From Agrococcus jejuensis (GTDB lineage Bacteria; Actinomycetota; Actinomycetes; Actinomycetales; Microbacteriaceae), in assembly GCF_900099705.1 (NCBI RefSeq), contig NZ_LT629695.1, positions 2,852,001 through 2,916,000 of the forward strand: a stretch of 64,000 nt of DNA, in the 5' to 3' direction. The notes under the pieces were generated by a model. The model made no database searches. It was not told the origin of the DNA and saw only the letters and a list, made by a program, of their open reading frames with translations. Of the stretch, positions 19,162 to 29,486 are shown piece after piece; position 1 is the first letter of the stretch, and every line of letters begins with the position of its first letter. The position numbers and the translations under genes are program-made.

Positions 19162-20994
19162 GTGAGAATCAACCGATTCGCAGTGGGCGGTGCCGCACTG
19201 GCCGTCGGCGCACTGGCGCTCTCCGCCTGCACCCCCACTCCCGGGGGTTCGGGCGAGGAGATCGTCGAGGGCTCGTCGATCACCGTCGCGTGGAACCAGC
19301 CGTTCTACTCGGCGAACGGCAACACGTCGTTCGGCAACGCGACCGCCAACAACAACATCAACTACATGACGTACGGGGGGTTCAACTTCTACGACGCGAC
19401 CCCCGAGCTGCAGCAGGACGAGTCCTTCGGCACGTACGAGCTGCTGTCGGATGACCCGCTCCAGGTGCAGTACACGATCAACGAGGGCGTGCAGTGGTCC
19501 GACGGCGTGCCCGTCGACTCCGCCGACATGCTGCTCAACTGGGCGGCGCTCTCGGGCTTCTACAACACCGAGGACTTCGACGCCTCGGAGTTCCAGGACC
19601 CCGAGACCGGCGAGTTCACCACCGAGTTCCCCGAGAACACGGTGTTCTTCGACTCCGGCGCATCGCCGACCGAGGGTCTCGGTCTCGTGCAGGAGGTGCC
19701 CGAGGTCAACGAGGACGGCCGCGGCGTGCAGCTGAACTACTCGTCGTTCTACGTCGACTGGGAGCTCGCCTTCCAGGCCGGCCTGCCCGCGCACGTCATC
19801 GGCCAGCAGGCGCTCGGCATCGAGGACCCCGAGGAGGCCAAGGCCGCCGTCGTGACGGCGATCCAGGATGGCGACCTCGAGGCGCTCTCGGCGATCTCGG
19901 CCTTCTGGAACAACGGCTTCAACTTCACCGAGATGCCCGAGGACGAGTCGATCCTCGTCTCGAGCGGTCCGTACCAGATCACGGACTTCGTGCTGAACGA
20001 CTACATCACGCTCTCGGCCAACGAGAACTACGTGGGCGACCACCAGCCGCAGGTCGAGCAGGTCACGGTCCGCTTCATCACCGACCCGCTCGCCGCCGTC
20101 CAGGCGCTCCAGAACGGCGACGTCGACGTCATCGCACCGCAGGCCACGGCCGACGTGCGCCAGCAGCTCGACTCGCTCGACGGCATCACCGTGCAGTACG
20201 GCGACGATGCGACGTACGAGCACGTCGACCTGCAGTTCGACCAGAGCCGCAACCCGGGCGTCTTCTCGACGCTCGAGGCGCGTCAGTCGTTCCTGCACAC
20301 GATCCCGCGTCAGGAGATCGTCGACACCCTCATCGTCCCGCTGAACCCCGAGGCCACCGTGCGTGACTCGGCCGTGTTCCTGCCGGGTGCCGAGGGCTAC
20401 GACGAGTCGGTCGCGAACTCGGGCATCGACGCGTACGCAGAGGTCGACATCGACCAGGCGATCGCGCTGCGCGAGCAGGCCGGTCTCGCCGAGGGCACGG
20501 AGGTCTGCCTCCTGTTCGCATCGACGAACCCCCGCCGCGTGCAGGAGTTCCAGCTCATGCAGCAGTCCGCTGCGCTCGCCGGCTGGAACCTGACCGACTG
20601 CTCGAGCCCCGAGTGGGGTGGCCTCCTCGGCACGCCCGGCGCGTACGACGCGTCGCTCTTCGGCTGGCAGTCGACGTCGCTCGGCGTCGCCTCGTCGGGT
20701 CCGAACTTCTCCACCGACGGCATCAACAACATGTCGTTCTACTCGAACCCCGAGATGGACGACGTCGTCACGCAGCTGAACGGCGAGGCCGACCCGGCCG
20801 AGCAGCTCCGCCTGCAGCAGGAGATCGACCGCATCCTCGTCGAGGACGCATTCGGCATCACCATCTTCCAGTTCCCGGCAGTGTCGGCCTGGAGCGACCG
20901 CATCACGGGTCTCGACCCGTCGCCGCTCGCCCCGACGATCTTCTGGAACATCTGGGATTGGGAGCCGACCGAGACGAACGTCACGGAGTCCTGA
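19162..20994 (+). CDS. oligopeptide-type ABC transporter substrate-binding lipoprotein
   Basis: 610 residues. Lipoprotein signal with lipobox LSAC (Cys23), then an SBP_bac_5 fold: VQWSDGVPVDSADMLLNWAA, VSSGPYQI, and a C-terminal region with FSTDGINNMSFYSNPEMDDV. It captures peptides or a related ligand outside the membrane for the permeases encoded downstream. I chose GTG 19162, preceded by AGGAGGA; upstream in-frame sequence lacks signal-peptide character. A strong hairpin separates it from the permease genes, an arrangement that usually gives more binding protein than membrane subunits. Confidence 0.9.
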   Translation: MRINRFAVGGAALAVGALALSACTPTPGGSGEEIVEGSSITVAWNQPFYSANGNTSFGNATANNNINYMTYGGFNFYDATPELQQDESFGTYELLSDDPLQVQYTINEGVQWSDGVPVDSADMLLNWAALSGFYNTEDFDASEFQDPETGEFTTEFPENTVFFDSGASPTEGLGLVQEVPEVNEDGRGVQLNYSSFYVDWELAFQAGLPAHVIGQQALGIEDPEEAKAAVVTAIQDGDLEALSAISAFWNNGFNFTEMPEDESILVSSGPYQITDFVLNDYITLSANENYVGDHQPQVEQVTVRFITDPLAAVQALQNGDVDVIAPQATADVRQQLDSLDGITVQYGDDATYEHVDLQFDQSRNPGVFSTLEARQSFLHTIPRQEIVDTLIVPLNPEATVRDSAVFLPGAEGYDESVANSGIDAYAEVDIDQAIALREQAGLAEGTEVCLLFASTNPRRVQEFQLMQQSAALAGWNLTDCSSPEWGGLLGTPGAYDASLFGWQSTSLGVASSGPNFSTDGINNMSFYSNPEMDDVVTQLNGEADPAEQLRLQQEIDRILVEDAFGITIFQFPAVSAWSDRITGLDPSPLAPTIFWNIWDWEPTETNVTES

Positions 20995-21045
20995 CCGACA
21001 CAAGAGGGGAACACGACCCTGCTAGGGTCTGACCTCTGACACGGG

Positions 21046-21079
21046 GAGGCGCTGGGCTGCACCCGCAGCCCAGCGCCTC
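21046..21079 (+). terminator. perfect 15-bp hairpin between binding protein and permease genes
   Basis: GAGGCGCTGGGCTGC (21046-21060) pairs with its exact complement at 21065-21079 around an ACCC loop. Only TT follows, so it may act as a partial terminator or 3'-end stabiliser. A TAGGGT box at 21023-21028 may start a separate permease transcript, which would place the hairpin in its leader. Confidence 0.6.
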
Positions 21080-21123
21080 TTCGCGTGAACACTGAACTGA
21101 ATCTCTCCAACAGAGAGGCCTTC

Positions 21124-22692
21124 ATGGCGACCTTCATCATCCGGCGCCTCATCGCAGCGATCCTCATCCTGCTCGCTGCCACGTTCCTCGTGTACAACAT
21201 GGTCGCCCTCTCGGGTGACCCCCTCGAGGATCTCCGAGGCTCCCAGGCGCCGAACGTCCAGCAGCTCATCGAGGCGCGCATCCGCCTCCTGCACCTCGAC
21301 GTTCCGCCGCCCCTTCGATACTTCATCTGGCTCAGCGGCATCGGTGGATGCTTCATCGGCCAGTGCGACTTCGGATTCACGATCCAGCAGCAGCCCGTCG
21401 TCGTGCTGCTCGAGGCCGCGATGGGTCAGACCATCCAGCTCGTGACCATCTCGAACGTCGTCGCGATCATCCTCGGCATCGTGATCGGCATCACGACCGC
21501 CCTGCGCCAGTACAGCGCGTACGACTACGGCATCACGTTCGTGTCGTTCCTGTTCTTCTCGCTGCCGATCTTCTGGGTCGCGGTGCTGCTGAAGGAGTTC
21601 GGCGCCATCGGCCTGAACGACTTCCTGCAGGACGGTGGCACGGTCTCGCCGGTCTTCATCGTCGTGTTCACGGTGATCACGGGCCTCATCTGGGCCTCGC
21701 TCATCGGCGGCGACCTCAAGCGCAAGGCGGCGACGTTCGCCATCTCGGGCGTCGCGACCGCCGGGGTGCTGCTCTACATGAGCACCACCGGCTGGTTCCT
21801 CGACCCGCGCTTCCGCATCGGCGGCGCCGACCTGTCGATCGTCATGGTCGGCGCGTTCATGATCGCCGCCGCCGTCGGCGTCACCGCGATCCTCTCGGGC
21901 TTCAAGCGCAAGCGTCCGCTCATCATCGGCCTCGCCGTCGCGGCCCTCGGCATCGTGCTCTACGTGCCGCTGCAGTACACGCTGCTGAACCCGTCGGTCT
22001 TCGTCATGTCGATCCCGTTCCTGCTGCTCCTCGCGGTCGTGACGGTGCTCGTGGGTGTCGCGATCGGCTGGATCTTCGGAGGCGAGCAGCGCTCGCAGAC
22101 CATGAAGATCGGTGGCTGGGTCGCATTCCTCGGCGGGTTCGTCATCATCGTCGACCGCATCCAGCAGGTCTGGATGCCGTACTCGGAGTCCGGCCGCATC
22201 CGCGGTCGCCCGATCGCGACGATCGGTGCCTCGACGCCGAACATCGAGGGCTCGTTCTGGGTGCTCAGCCTCGACACGCTCACGCACCTGCTGCTGCCGT
22301 CGATCGCCCTGCTGCTCATCTCGTTCGCGGGCTTCACGCGCTACACGCGCGCGTCGCTGCTCGAGGTGCTCAACCAGGACTACATCCGCACGGCACGCGC
22401 CAAGGGCCTCACCGAGCGCACCGTCGTCGTGCGTCACGCCTTCCGCAACGCCCTCATCCCGATCGCGACGATCATCGCGTTCGACATCGCCGGCCTCATC
22501 GGCGGCGCCGTCATCACCGAACGCGTCTTCGGGTGGAACGGCATGGGCACCCTCTTCCAGACAGGATTGGACAGGACGGATCCGAACCCCGTGATGGCGT
22601 TCTTCATCGTCACGGGTGCGCTCGCGCTCCTCTTCAACCTCATCGCCGACCTGGCCTACGCGGCCCTCGACCCCCGGATCCGGGTGAGCTGA
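21124..22692 (+). CDS. ABC transporter permease, DppB/OppB-like, with large membrane insertion
   Basis: 522 residues, against about 310-340 for ordinary DppB. The N-terminus (FIIRRLIAAILILLAATFLVY) and the C-terminal EAA loop (NQDYIRTARAKGLTERTVV) are canonical. Between LPIFW (about residue 147) and LLLPSIALLL (about residue 390), normally ~55 residues apart, lie ~190 extra residues with about six additional hydrophobic segments. It pairs with the DppC-like permease to form the translocation pore. ATG 21124 follows AGAGAGG. Confidence 0.9.
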   Translation: MATFIIRRLIAAILILLAATFLVYNMVALSGDPLEDLRGSQAPNVQQLIEARIRLLHLDVPPPLRYFIWLSGIGGCFIGQCDFGFTIQQQPVVVLLEAAMGQTIQLVTISNVVAIILGIVIGITTALRQYSAYDYGITFVSFLFFSLPIFWVAVLLKEFGAIGLNDFLQDGGTVSPVFIVVFTVITGLIWASLIGGDLKRKAATFAISGVATAGVLLYMSTTGWFLDPRFRIGGADLSIVMVGAFMIAAAVGVTAILSGFKRKRPLIIGLAVAALGIVLYVPLQYTLLNPSVFVMSIPFLLLLAVVTVLVGVAIGWIFGGEQRSQTMKIGGWVAFLGGFVIIVDRIQQVWMPYSESGRIRGRPIATIGASTPNIEGSFWVLSLDTLTHLLLPSIALLLISFAGFTRYTRASLLEVLNQDYIRTARAKGLTERTVVVRHAFRNALIPIATIIAFDIAGLIGGAVITERVFGWNGMGTLFQTGLDRTDPNPVMAFFIVTGALALLFNLIADLAYAALDPRIRVS

Positions 22693-22695
22693 GCC

Positions 22696-23838
22696 ATGAC
22701 ACTCCAGACCCAGCCCAACGAGCCCCACGCCACCGACGCCGAGTCCAACCTCGAGCTGAAGGAGGTCGAGGGCCTCAGCCAGGGGCAGATCGTCCGCAAG
22801 CGGTTCTTCCGCCACTTCGGCGCCGTCGCGGCCATGGTCGTGCTCGCGCTCGTCATCGTGCTCGCCTTCACGTCCGTCGGCATCTCGCTGTGGGGCATCC
22901 GCATCCCCGGCTGGTGGCAGTACAGCTGGAACGACATCCCGCCCGTCGTCGACGGCGGACGTCCGTCGCCGCAGCACCCGTTCGGCCAGGACACCGTCGG
23001 CCACGACATCTTCGCCGTCGTCATGCGCGGCACCCAGCAGTCGCTCATGATCATGGTGATCGTCGGCGTCATCGGCGCCACGATCGGCATCGTGCTCGGC
23101 TCGCTCTCCGGCTTCTTCCGCGGCTGGGTGGACTCGCTCATCATGCGATTCACCGACGTGATCATCACGATCCCGTTCATCATCGCGGGTGCCGTCATCG
23201 GTGCCACGTTCGGCAACCTCGGTGCCGCGATCCTCGGCCTCGTGCTCGGACTGTTCTCGTGGACGGGCCTCGCGAGGCTCGTGCGCGGCGAGTTCCTCAC
23301 GCTGCGCGAGCGGGAGTTCGTCGATGCGGCACGCGTCGCAGGCGCCTCGAACGGCCGCATCATCTTCAAGCACATCCTGCCGAACGCCATCGGCGTGATC
23401 ATCGTCAACACGACGCTGCTCATGGCCGGCGCGATCCTCGCCGAGACGGCTCTGTCGTACCTCGGCTACGGCGTGCGCGCACCCGACACGTCGCTCGGCC
23501 TCGTCATCTCCGACAACCAGACCGCGTTCCAGACGCGTCCGTGGCTGTTCTGGTGGCCCGGCCTGTTCATCATCATCATCGCCCTGTGCATCAACTTCAT
23601 CGGCGACGGTCTGCGCGACGCGTTCGACCCGCGCCAGAAGCGCATGCCCTCCGAGCGTGCGATGCGTCGCCGTGCGAAGGTCGCGGCCGACGCGGCGGTG
23701 CTGCGCGGTCACGAGTCCGACGACCCGGCGCAGGCCGCGGTCGACGAGTCGGTCGTCGACGAGACCCCCGCCGAGGCGGGCGGCGACGACGGCGAGCCGC
23801 CGATCGTGCGCGGCGACGACCCCGCGACGGGTCGCTAG
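22696..23838 (+). CDS. ABC transporter permease, DppC/OppC-like
   Basis: 380 residues. After a ~30-residue cytoplasmic leader comes the first helix (AAMVVLALVIVLAFT), a periplasmic loop with HPFGQDTVGHDIFAVVMRG, typical of DppC, and the EAA loop EFVDAARVAGASNGRIIFKH. A ~60-residue acidic, Ala-rich C-terminal tail is extra. It starts 3 nt after the DppB-like gene, so translation is probably coupled. It converges on the PH-domain gene that separates it from the ATPase. Confidence 0.92.
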   Translation: MTLQTQPNEPHATDAESNLELKEVEGLSQGQIVRKRFFRHFGAVAAMVVLALVIVLAFTSVGISLWGIRIPGWWQYSWNDIPPVVDGGRPSPQHPFGQDTVGHDIFAVVMRGTQQSLMIMVIVGVIGATIGIVLGSLSGFFRGWVDSLIMRFTDVIITIPFIIAGAVIGATFGNLGAAILGLVLGLFSWTGLARLVRGEFLTLREREFVDAARVAGASNGRIIFKHILPNAIGVIIVNTTLLMAGAILAETALSYLGYGVRAPDTSLGLVISDNQTAFQTRPWLFWWPGLFIIIIALCINFIGDGLRDAFDPRQKRMPSERAMRRRAKVAADAAVLRGHESDDPAQAAVDESVVDETPAEAGGDDGEPPIVRGDDPATGR

Positions 23839-23845
23839 GAGCGGA

Positions 23846-24448
23846 TCAGTGGAGCAGCTGACCGACGAGCGCGAGCACGCCGAGACCGGCGAGCGCGGCG
23901 ATGATGCGTGGATGCCACGTGCGCGTCGCCCGCTCGCCCTCGGCGAGCTCGCCCGCGTCGCGCAGCTCCTCCCAGTGGGTGCGCGTCACGTGGGCGGCCG
24001 CGCCGGAGATCGACTCCACGGAGTCGCCGGGGCGGATCGAGTCGCCGACGAGCGACGACTCGCGCGCGAGGCGGATGTCGTCGCGCGTGACCTTCGCCAC
24101 GCCGTACCGGCTCGGTGCGGGAGCGGCGAAGGCCGTGACGCGACCCTGCTCGGTCGTCAGCTCGAGCGCCCACTTCGTGTCGATGCGCTGGATGGCGCCC
24201 CACGGCACATGCCACGTGGACACGAGGTTCACGACCTCCACGCCGCCGTGGTCGACGACCACGTGCGGACGCCACATGATCGCCCACGTCAGGACCGCCG
24301 CGAGGATGGGCGTCCAGACGAGGCACACGCTGCCCCACAGGTCGTTGGTCGCGACGATCGCGCCGACCGCCGCTGCCATGAGCACGGCCATCACGACCGT
24401 CATCACACGTCCGAACACCGAGCGGAACACCGCTCTCGAGTAGGCCAT
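23846..24448 (-). CDS. PH-domain-containing membrane protein
   Basis: 200 residues. Two N-terminal hydrophobic helices (VMTVVMAVLMAAAVGAIVA and an adjacent tryptophan-containing one), then a domain with VVVDHGGVEVVNLVSTWHVPWGAIQRIDT, which matches bacterial PH domains (bPH type), and a final short hydrophobic helix. Function unknown; such proteins are common actinobacterial membrane proteins. It lies opposite to and inside the peptide transporter operon, between the second permease and the ATPase. ATG 24448 agrees with the start of the first helix. Confidence 0.75.
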   Translation of the reverse strand: MAYSRAVFRSVFGRVMTVVMAVLMAAAVGAIVATNDLWGSVCLVWTPILAAVLTWAIMWRPHVVVDHGGVEVVNLVSTWHVPWGAIQRIDTKWALELTTEQGRVTAFAAPAPSRYGVAKVTRDDIRLARESSLVGDSIRPGDSVESISGAAAHVTRTHWEELRDAGELAEGERATRTWHPRIIAALAGLGVLALVGQLLH

Positions 24449-24507
24449 GCCGTCGAGTCTCCCAGAGTCGCGACGACCCGCCTGCCAGGCATGGAAGGAG
24501 CACGGCT

Positions 24508-26205
24508 GTGACCCAGTCCGTCCCCACCGCATCCGCACCGAAGTCGACCGAGGTCGTGCTCGAGGCGTCGAACCTCAACGTCGACTTCTGGGTCGACGGC
24601 ACCTTCTACCCGGCCGTCAAGGACGTGTCGTTCGAGGTGCGCCGTGGCGAGGTGCTCGCGATCGTCGGCGAGTCCGGCTCCGGCAAGTCGACGACGGCGA
24701 TGGCGCTGCTCGGCCTGCTGCCGTACAACGCGCGCGTCTCCGGCTCCGTGCAGCTGCTCGGCCGCGAGATCCAGGGCATCGACCCCAAGGAGCTCCGCAA
24801 GGTGCGCGGCAACGAGATCGCCGTCATCTTCCAGGAGCCCATGACGGCGCTCAACCCCGTCTACACGATCGGCTTCCAGATCGTCGAGGCGCTGCGCAGC
24901 CACTTCGACCTGAACCAGGCGCAGGCCAAGGAGAAGGCGATCGAGCTGATCACGGCCGTCGAGATCCCCGACCCGCCGACGGCGTTCAACAAGTACCCGC
25001 ACCAGCTCTCCGGCGGTCAGCGCCAGCGCGCCATGATCGCGCAGTCGCTCGCGTGCGACCCGGTGCTGCTCATCGCCGACGAGCCGACGACGGCGCTCGA
25101 CGTGACGGTGCAGGCCGAGATCCTCGAGCTCATGCGCAAGCTGAAGGACGACTTCGGCTCCGCCGTCATCCTCATCACGCACGACATGGGCGTGGTCGCC
25201 GACCTCTCCGACCACATGATCGTCATGAAGAACGGTGCCGTCGTCGACCGCGGCACGTCGCTCGACATCTTCCAGCGGCCGACGCACGAGTACACGAAGG
25301 AGCTGCTCGCATCGGTGCCGTACCTCGGCATCGACGAGGACCGCACGGGTCGCCTCGTCGAGGCGACGAAGGAGATCGAGGGCGTCGAGCCCGTGCTCCA
25401 CTTCGACAACGTGGTCATCGAGTACCCGAAGCGCGGCCGCGTGCCCGCCTTCCGTGCGGCCGAGGACATCGACCTCAAGGTGTTCCCCGGCGAGATCGTC
25501 GGCCTCGTCGGCGAGTCCGGCTCGGGCAAGACGACGCTCGGCCGCGCCGCGATCGGCCTGCTGCCCATCACGTCGGGCCGCCTCGTCGCCGCCGGCGTCG
25601 ACATCTCGGCAGCCACGATGAAGGAGCTGCGCCCGCTGCGCCGCCGCACCGGCATCGTCTTCCAGGACCCGTCGTCGTCGCTCAACCCGCGCATGCCCAT
25701 CGGCGAGTCGATCGGCGAGCCGCTGCTGCTCGCCGGCGAGCTCAAGGGCAAGGCGCTCGACCAGCGCGTGCAGGAGCTGCTCTCGAGCGTCGAGCTGCCC
25801 ACGTCGTACCGCAACCGCTACCCGCACGAGCTCTCCGGCGGCCAGAAGCAGCGCGTCGGCATCGCCCGCGCGCTCGCGCTCGCGCCCGAGCTGCTCATCG
25901 CCGACGAGCCCACGTCGGCGCTCGACGTGTCGGTGCAGGCGCGCTTCCTCGAGCTGCTCACCGGCATCCAGCAGGAGCTGCAGTTCGCGTGCCTCTTCGT
26001 GACGCACGACCTCGCCGTCGTCGACTCGCTCGCGCACCGCATCGCGGTGATGCGCAAGGGCCGCATCGTCGAGCAGGGCACGCGCGACGACATCCTGCGG
26101 CGCCCGCAGGACCCCTACACGCAGCGCCTCATCTCGGCCGTGCCGCTGCCCGACCCCGTCGCGCAGCGCACCCGCCGCGAGGAGCGCATTCGCGCGAAGG
26201 GCTGA
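24508..26205 (+). CDS. ABC transporter ATP-binding protein, fused DppD-DppF type
   Basis: 565 residues with two complete ATPase domains. Walker A motifs are GESGSGKS at about 54-61 and GESGSGKT at about 335-342; signature motifs are LSGGQRQRAMIAQ and LSGGQKQRVGIAR; Walker B motifs are LLIADEPTTALD and LLIADEPTSALD. Each half ends with the oligopeptide-transporter extension, RRPQDPYTQRLISAVP in the second. One polypeptide therefore supplies both ATPases of the peptide importer. GTG 24508 follows GGAAGGAG. It is separated from the permeases by the opposing PH-domain gene, so it needs its own promoter or read-through. Confidence 0.95.
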   Translation: MTQSVPTASAPKSTEVVLEASNLNVDFWVDGTFYPAVKDVSFEVRRGEVLAIVGESGSGKSTTAMALLGLLPYNARVSGSVQLLGREIQGIDPKELRKVRGNEIAVIFQEPMTALNPVYTIGFQIVEALRSHFDLNQAQAKEKAIELITAVEIPDPPTAFNKYPHQLSGGQRQRAMIAQSLACDPVLLIADEPTTALDVTVQAEILELMRKLKDDFGSAVILITHDMGVVADLSDHMIVMKNGAVVDRGTSLDIFQRPTHEYTKELLASVPYLGIDEDRTGRLVEATKEIEGVEPVLHFDNVVIEYPKRGRVPAFRAAEDIDLKVFPGEIVGLVGESGSGKTTLGRAAIGLLPITSGRLVAAGVDISAATMKELRPLRRRTGIVFQDPSSSLNPRMPIGESIGEPLLLAGELKGKALDQRVQELLSSVELPTSYRNRYPHELSGGQKQRVGIARALALAPELLIADEPTSALDVSVQARFLELLTGIQQELQFACLFVTHDLAVVDSLAHRIAVMRKGRIVEQGTRDDILRRPQDPYTQRLISAVPLPDPVAQRTRREERIRAKG

Positions 26206-26226
26206 CGCCCCGCGCGGCCATGCCCT

Positions 26227-26266
26227 GCATCCCTGCCTCGACGCGGTAGCATCGAGGCAGGGATGC
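26227..26266 (+). terminator. perfect 15-bp inverted repeat between the ATPase gene and typA
   Basis: GCATCCCTGCCTCGA (26227-26241) pairs with TCGAGGCAGGGATGC (26252-26266) around a 10-nt loop containing TAGCA. No U-tract. It probably ends the ABC operon; the loop with part of the right arm reads TAGCAT, a possible typA -10 box. Confidence 0.5.
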
Positions 26267-26383
26267 GTGCGTCGGCGCGCCGTCCCGACATCCGTCCCGC
26301 AGCGAACTCCGCGCGGCGGTGCCGCCCGCGACCTCGTCGCGACGGTGCCCTGCGAGCCGCATCCCGAGCCCGAGAGGCTGAGC

Positions 26384-28300
<1,917 letters not shown>

Positions 28301-28304
28301 CCCG

Positions 28305-28425
28305 ATTGGTCACTTCTGAACGATGAGTGGTCACTCCCTGTCGGGGAGTGGCCACTTTCGTTCGATGAGTGGTCACTTGATGCCGCGACACGCCGTGTGG
28401 AGCGACAACTACTGACCACTCCTCG
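28305..28425 (+). repeat. structured intergenic repeat, copy A
   Basis: Three exact 21-bp units start at 28307, 28328 and 28349 with consensus TGGTCACTTCC-N7-GAG, followed by a fourth GGTCACTT that leads into the 15-nt core TGCCGCGACACGCCG (28381-28395) and a closing TGACCACT. Copies B and C have the same plan. It starts 4 nt after the typA stop codon and covers the last codons and stop of the DUF559 gene. Confidence 0.85.
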
Positions 28426-29296
28426 CACGTGCCGCGCGAACGAGCGGGAGGATGCGCTGCCCGCGGTCGAGGATGTCATCGTGCGTGACGCGAATCACGC
28501 GCCAGCCCAGCGCCTCGAGCCTCGCGTAGCGAGCGATGTCGTAGGTGAACTGGCTGCGCTCCATGTGATGCGCTCCCTCGTACTCGATGCCCACGAGGCG
28601 GTCCGGGTACGCGAGGTCGAGCGTGCCCACCAGCCGACCGCTGCCATCCCGGACCTGATGCTGCAGCGTGAGCTCGGGGAGGCCGGCCCTCCGCAGCAGC
28701 AGGCGCGTGCGCGTCTCTCCCGGCGAGTCGGCACCGACGCGGATGAGCGGCACGGCCGCGAAGACTGCAGCCATGCCCCGCGCTCCGGCGAACTCGCGAG
28801 CGCGTAGCAGCAGGTCCGCGGTCGTCAGTCGTCGCTCGCGCTTCGGATGCACGATCCAGTCGCCGACCTCCACGAGCTCGGGCAGCGACAGCACGCTCGT
28901 ACCGAGATGCACGAACGTGTCGGCGATGCTCTCGACGCGGACACCGCCGACCTCGACGACCTCGGCCTTGATGCGATGCCCGACCACCCCCTTTCGTCGA
29001 ACTCGAACGGTTCGCGTCGGGGACGCGAGATGGATCGGTCCGTCGTCGAGCCGAGCCGGCAGCGGCATCCCGTGCAGTCGCGCGGCGGTCGTGTGCGAGA
29101 AGAACTGGTCTCGTCGCGCGAGCAGACGAAGCGAGTCGACGAGGGCTGCGCGCGGATCCGCCTCGTGGCGCAGGAGGCCGATTCGCACGCCGCGCGTGGG
29201 CGTCACGAGGTCGGGACCTCTGAGCCGACGTGCGGTGAGGCCGAGGTCGAGCGCATCGCGAGCGAGCATCGGGTCGGACAGGGGATCGAAGTGCAT
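28409..29296 (-). CDS. DUF559 endonuclease-like protein with AbiEi-like N-terminal region
   Basis: 295 residues. The C-terminal ~110 residues carry the DUF559 core: LDLAYPDRLVGIEYEGAHH, then DIARYARLEALGWRVIRVTHDD, a Vsr/PD-(D/E)XK-like nuclease fold with Asp, Glu and a His pair in plausible catalytic places. The N-terminal ~180 residues (SHTTAARLHGMPLP, and strands ending VVGHR) resemble the AbiEi-type region often joined to DUF559 in actinobacteria. The activity is unproven; these are common, often multicopy proteins. The C-terminal RSGQ and the stop codon are encoded inside repeat copy A. No clear promoter or ribosome site was found. Confidence 0.78.
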   Translation of the reverse strand: MHFDPLSDPMLARDALDLGLTARRLRGPDLVTPTRGVRIGLLRHEADPRAALVDSLRLLARRDQFFSHTTAARLHGMPLPARLDDGPIHLASPTRTVRVRRKGVVGHRIKAEVVEVGGVRVESIADTFVHLGTSVLSLPELVEVGDWIVHPKRERRLTTADLLLRAREFAGARGMAAVFAAVPLIRVGADSPGETRTRLLLRRAGLPELTLQHQVRDGSGRLVGTLDLAYPDRLVGIEYEGAHHMERSQFTYDIARYARLEALGWRVIRVTHDDILDRGQRILPLVRAARARSGQ

Positions 29297-29389
29297 GCGC
29301 GCATGGTGGTGCGCCGTGCCGACCTCGTCGGCGCACGATCGCTCGGCTGTGGACGGATCCGACCTGTGGAACCGCCCTCGCCCTGGGGA

Positions 29390-29486
29390 GGGGTCACTTC
29401 CTGCCGCTTCGTGCGGCGTGTCGCGGCAGGAGATGACCTCTCAGCGGTCGGAAGTGGCCCCTCAGCGGCAGGAAGTGACCAATCAG
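29390..29486 (-). repeat. structured intergenic repeat, copy B
   Basis: Reading on minus: two 21-bp units (29481-29461 and 29460-29440), then GGTCATCTCC, the invariant core TGCCGCGACACGCCG and a closing GAAGTGACC. GGTCACTTCCTGCCGC and GCGGCAGGAGATGACC on plus (29392-29438) form a 16-bp hairpin arm with two mismatches. The TGA stop of the monooxygenase gene is part of its outer end. Confidence 0.85.

Larger units (their letters stand above)
28305..29486. mobile_element. candidate cassette: DUF559 gene between inverted repeat copies A and B
   Basis: Copies A (plus) and B (minus) point toward each other with their 21-bp units outside and their hairpin cores inside, enclosing a single DUF559 gene. 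The outer ends share ATTGGTCACTTC. The outer edges lie at the stop codons of the flanking genes. No target-site duplication is evident. The layout resembles REP-flanked RAYT genes, but mobility is inference only. Confidence 0.35.

Noticed and set aside
21022-23712. An 896-codon open frame on minus opposite the permease genes
   Set aside because: Highly charged composition (Arg, Asp, Glu, His) is typical of antisense to membrane protein genes; no motif, and the plus strand encodes two clear permeases.
28305-28425. CRISPR array
   Set aside because: Units are only 21 bp with 7 variable bases, repeat and spacer lengths do not fit, and no cas genes are nearby. It is treated as a structured intergenic repeat.
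28409-29296. Type IV toxin-antitoxin (AbiEi/AbiEii) pair
   Set aside because: Only an AbiEi-like N-terminal region fused to DUF559 is present; no AbiEii nucleotidyltransferase gene lies next to it.
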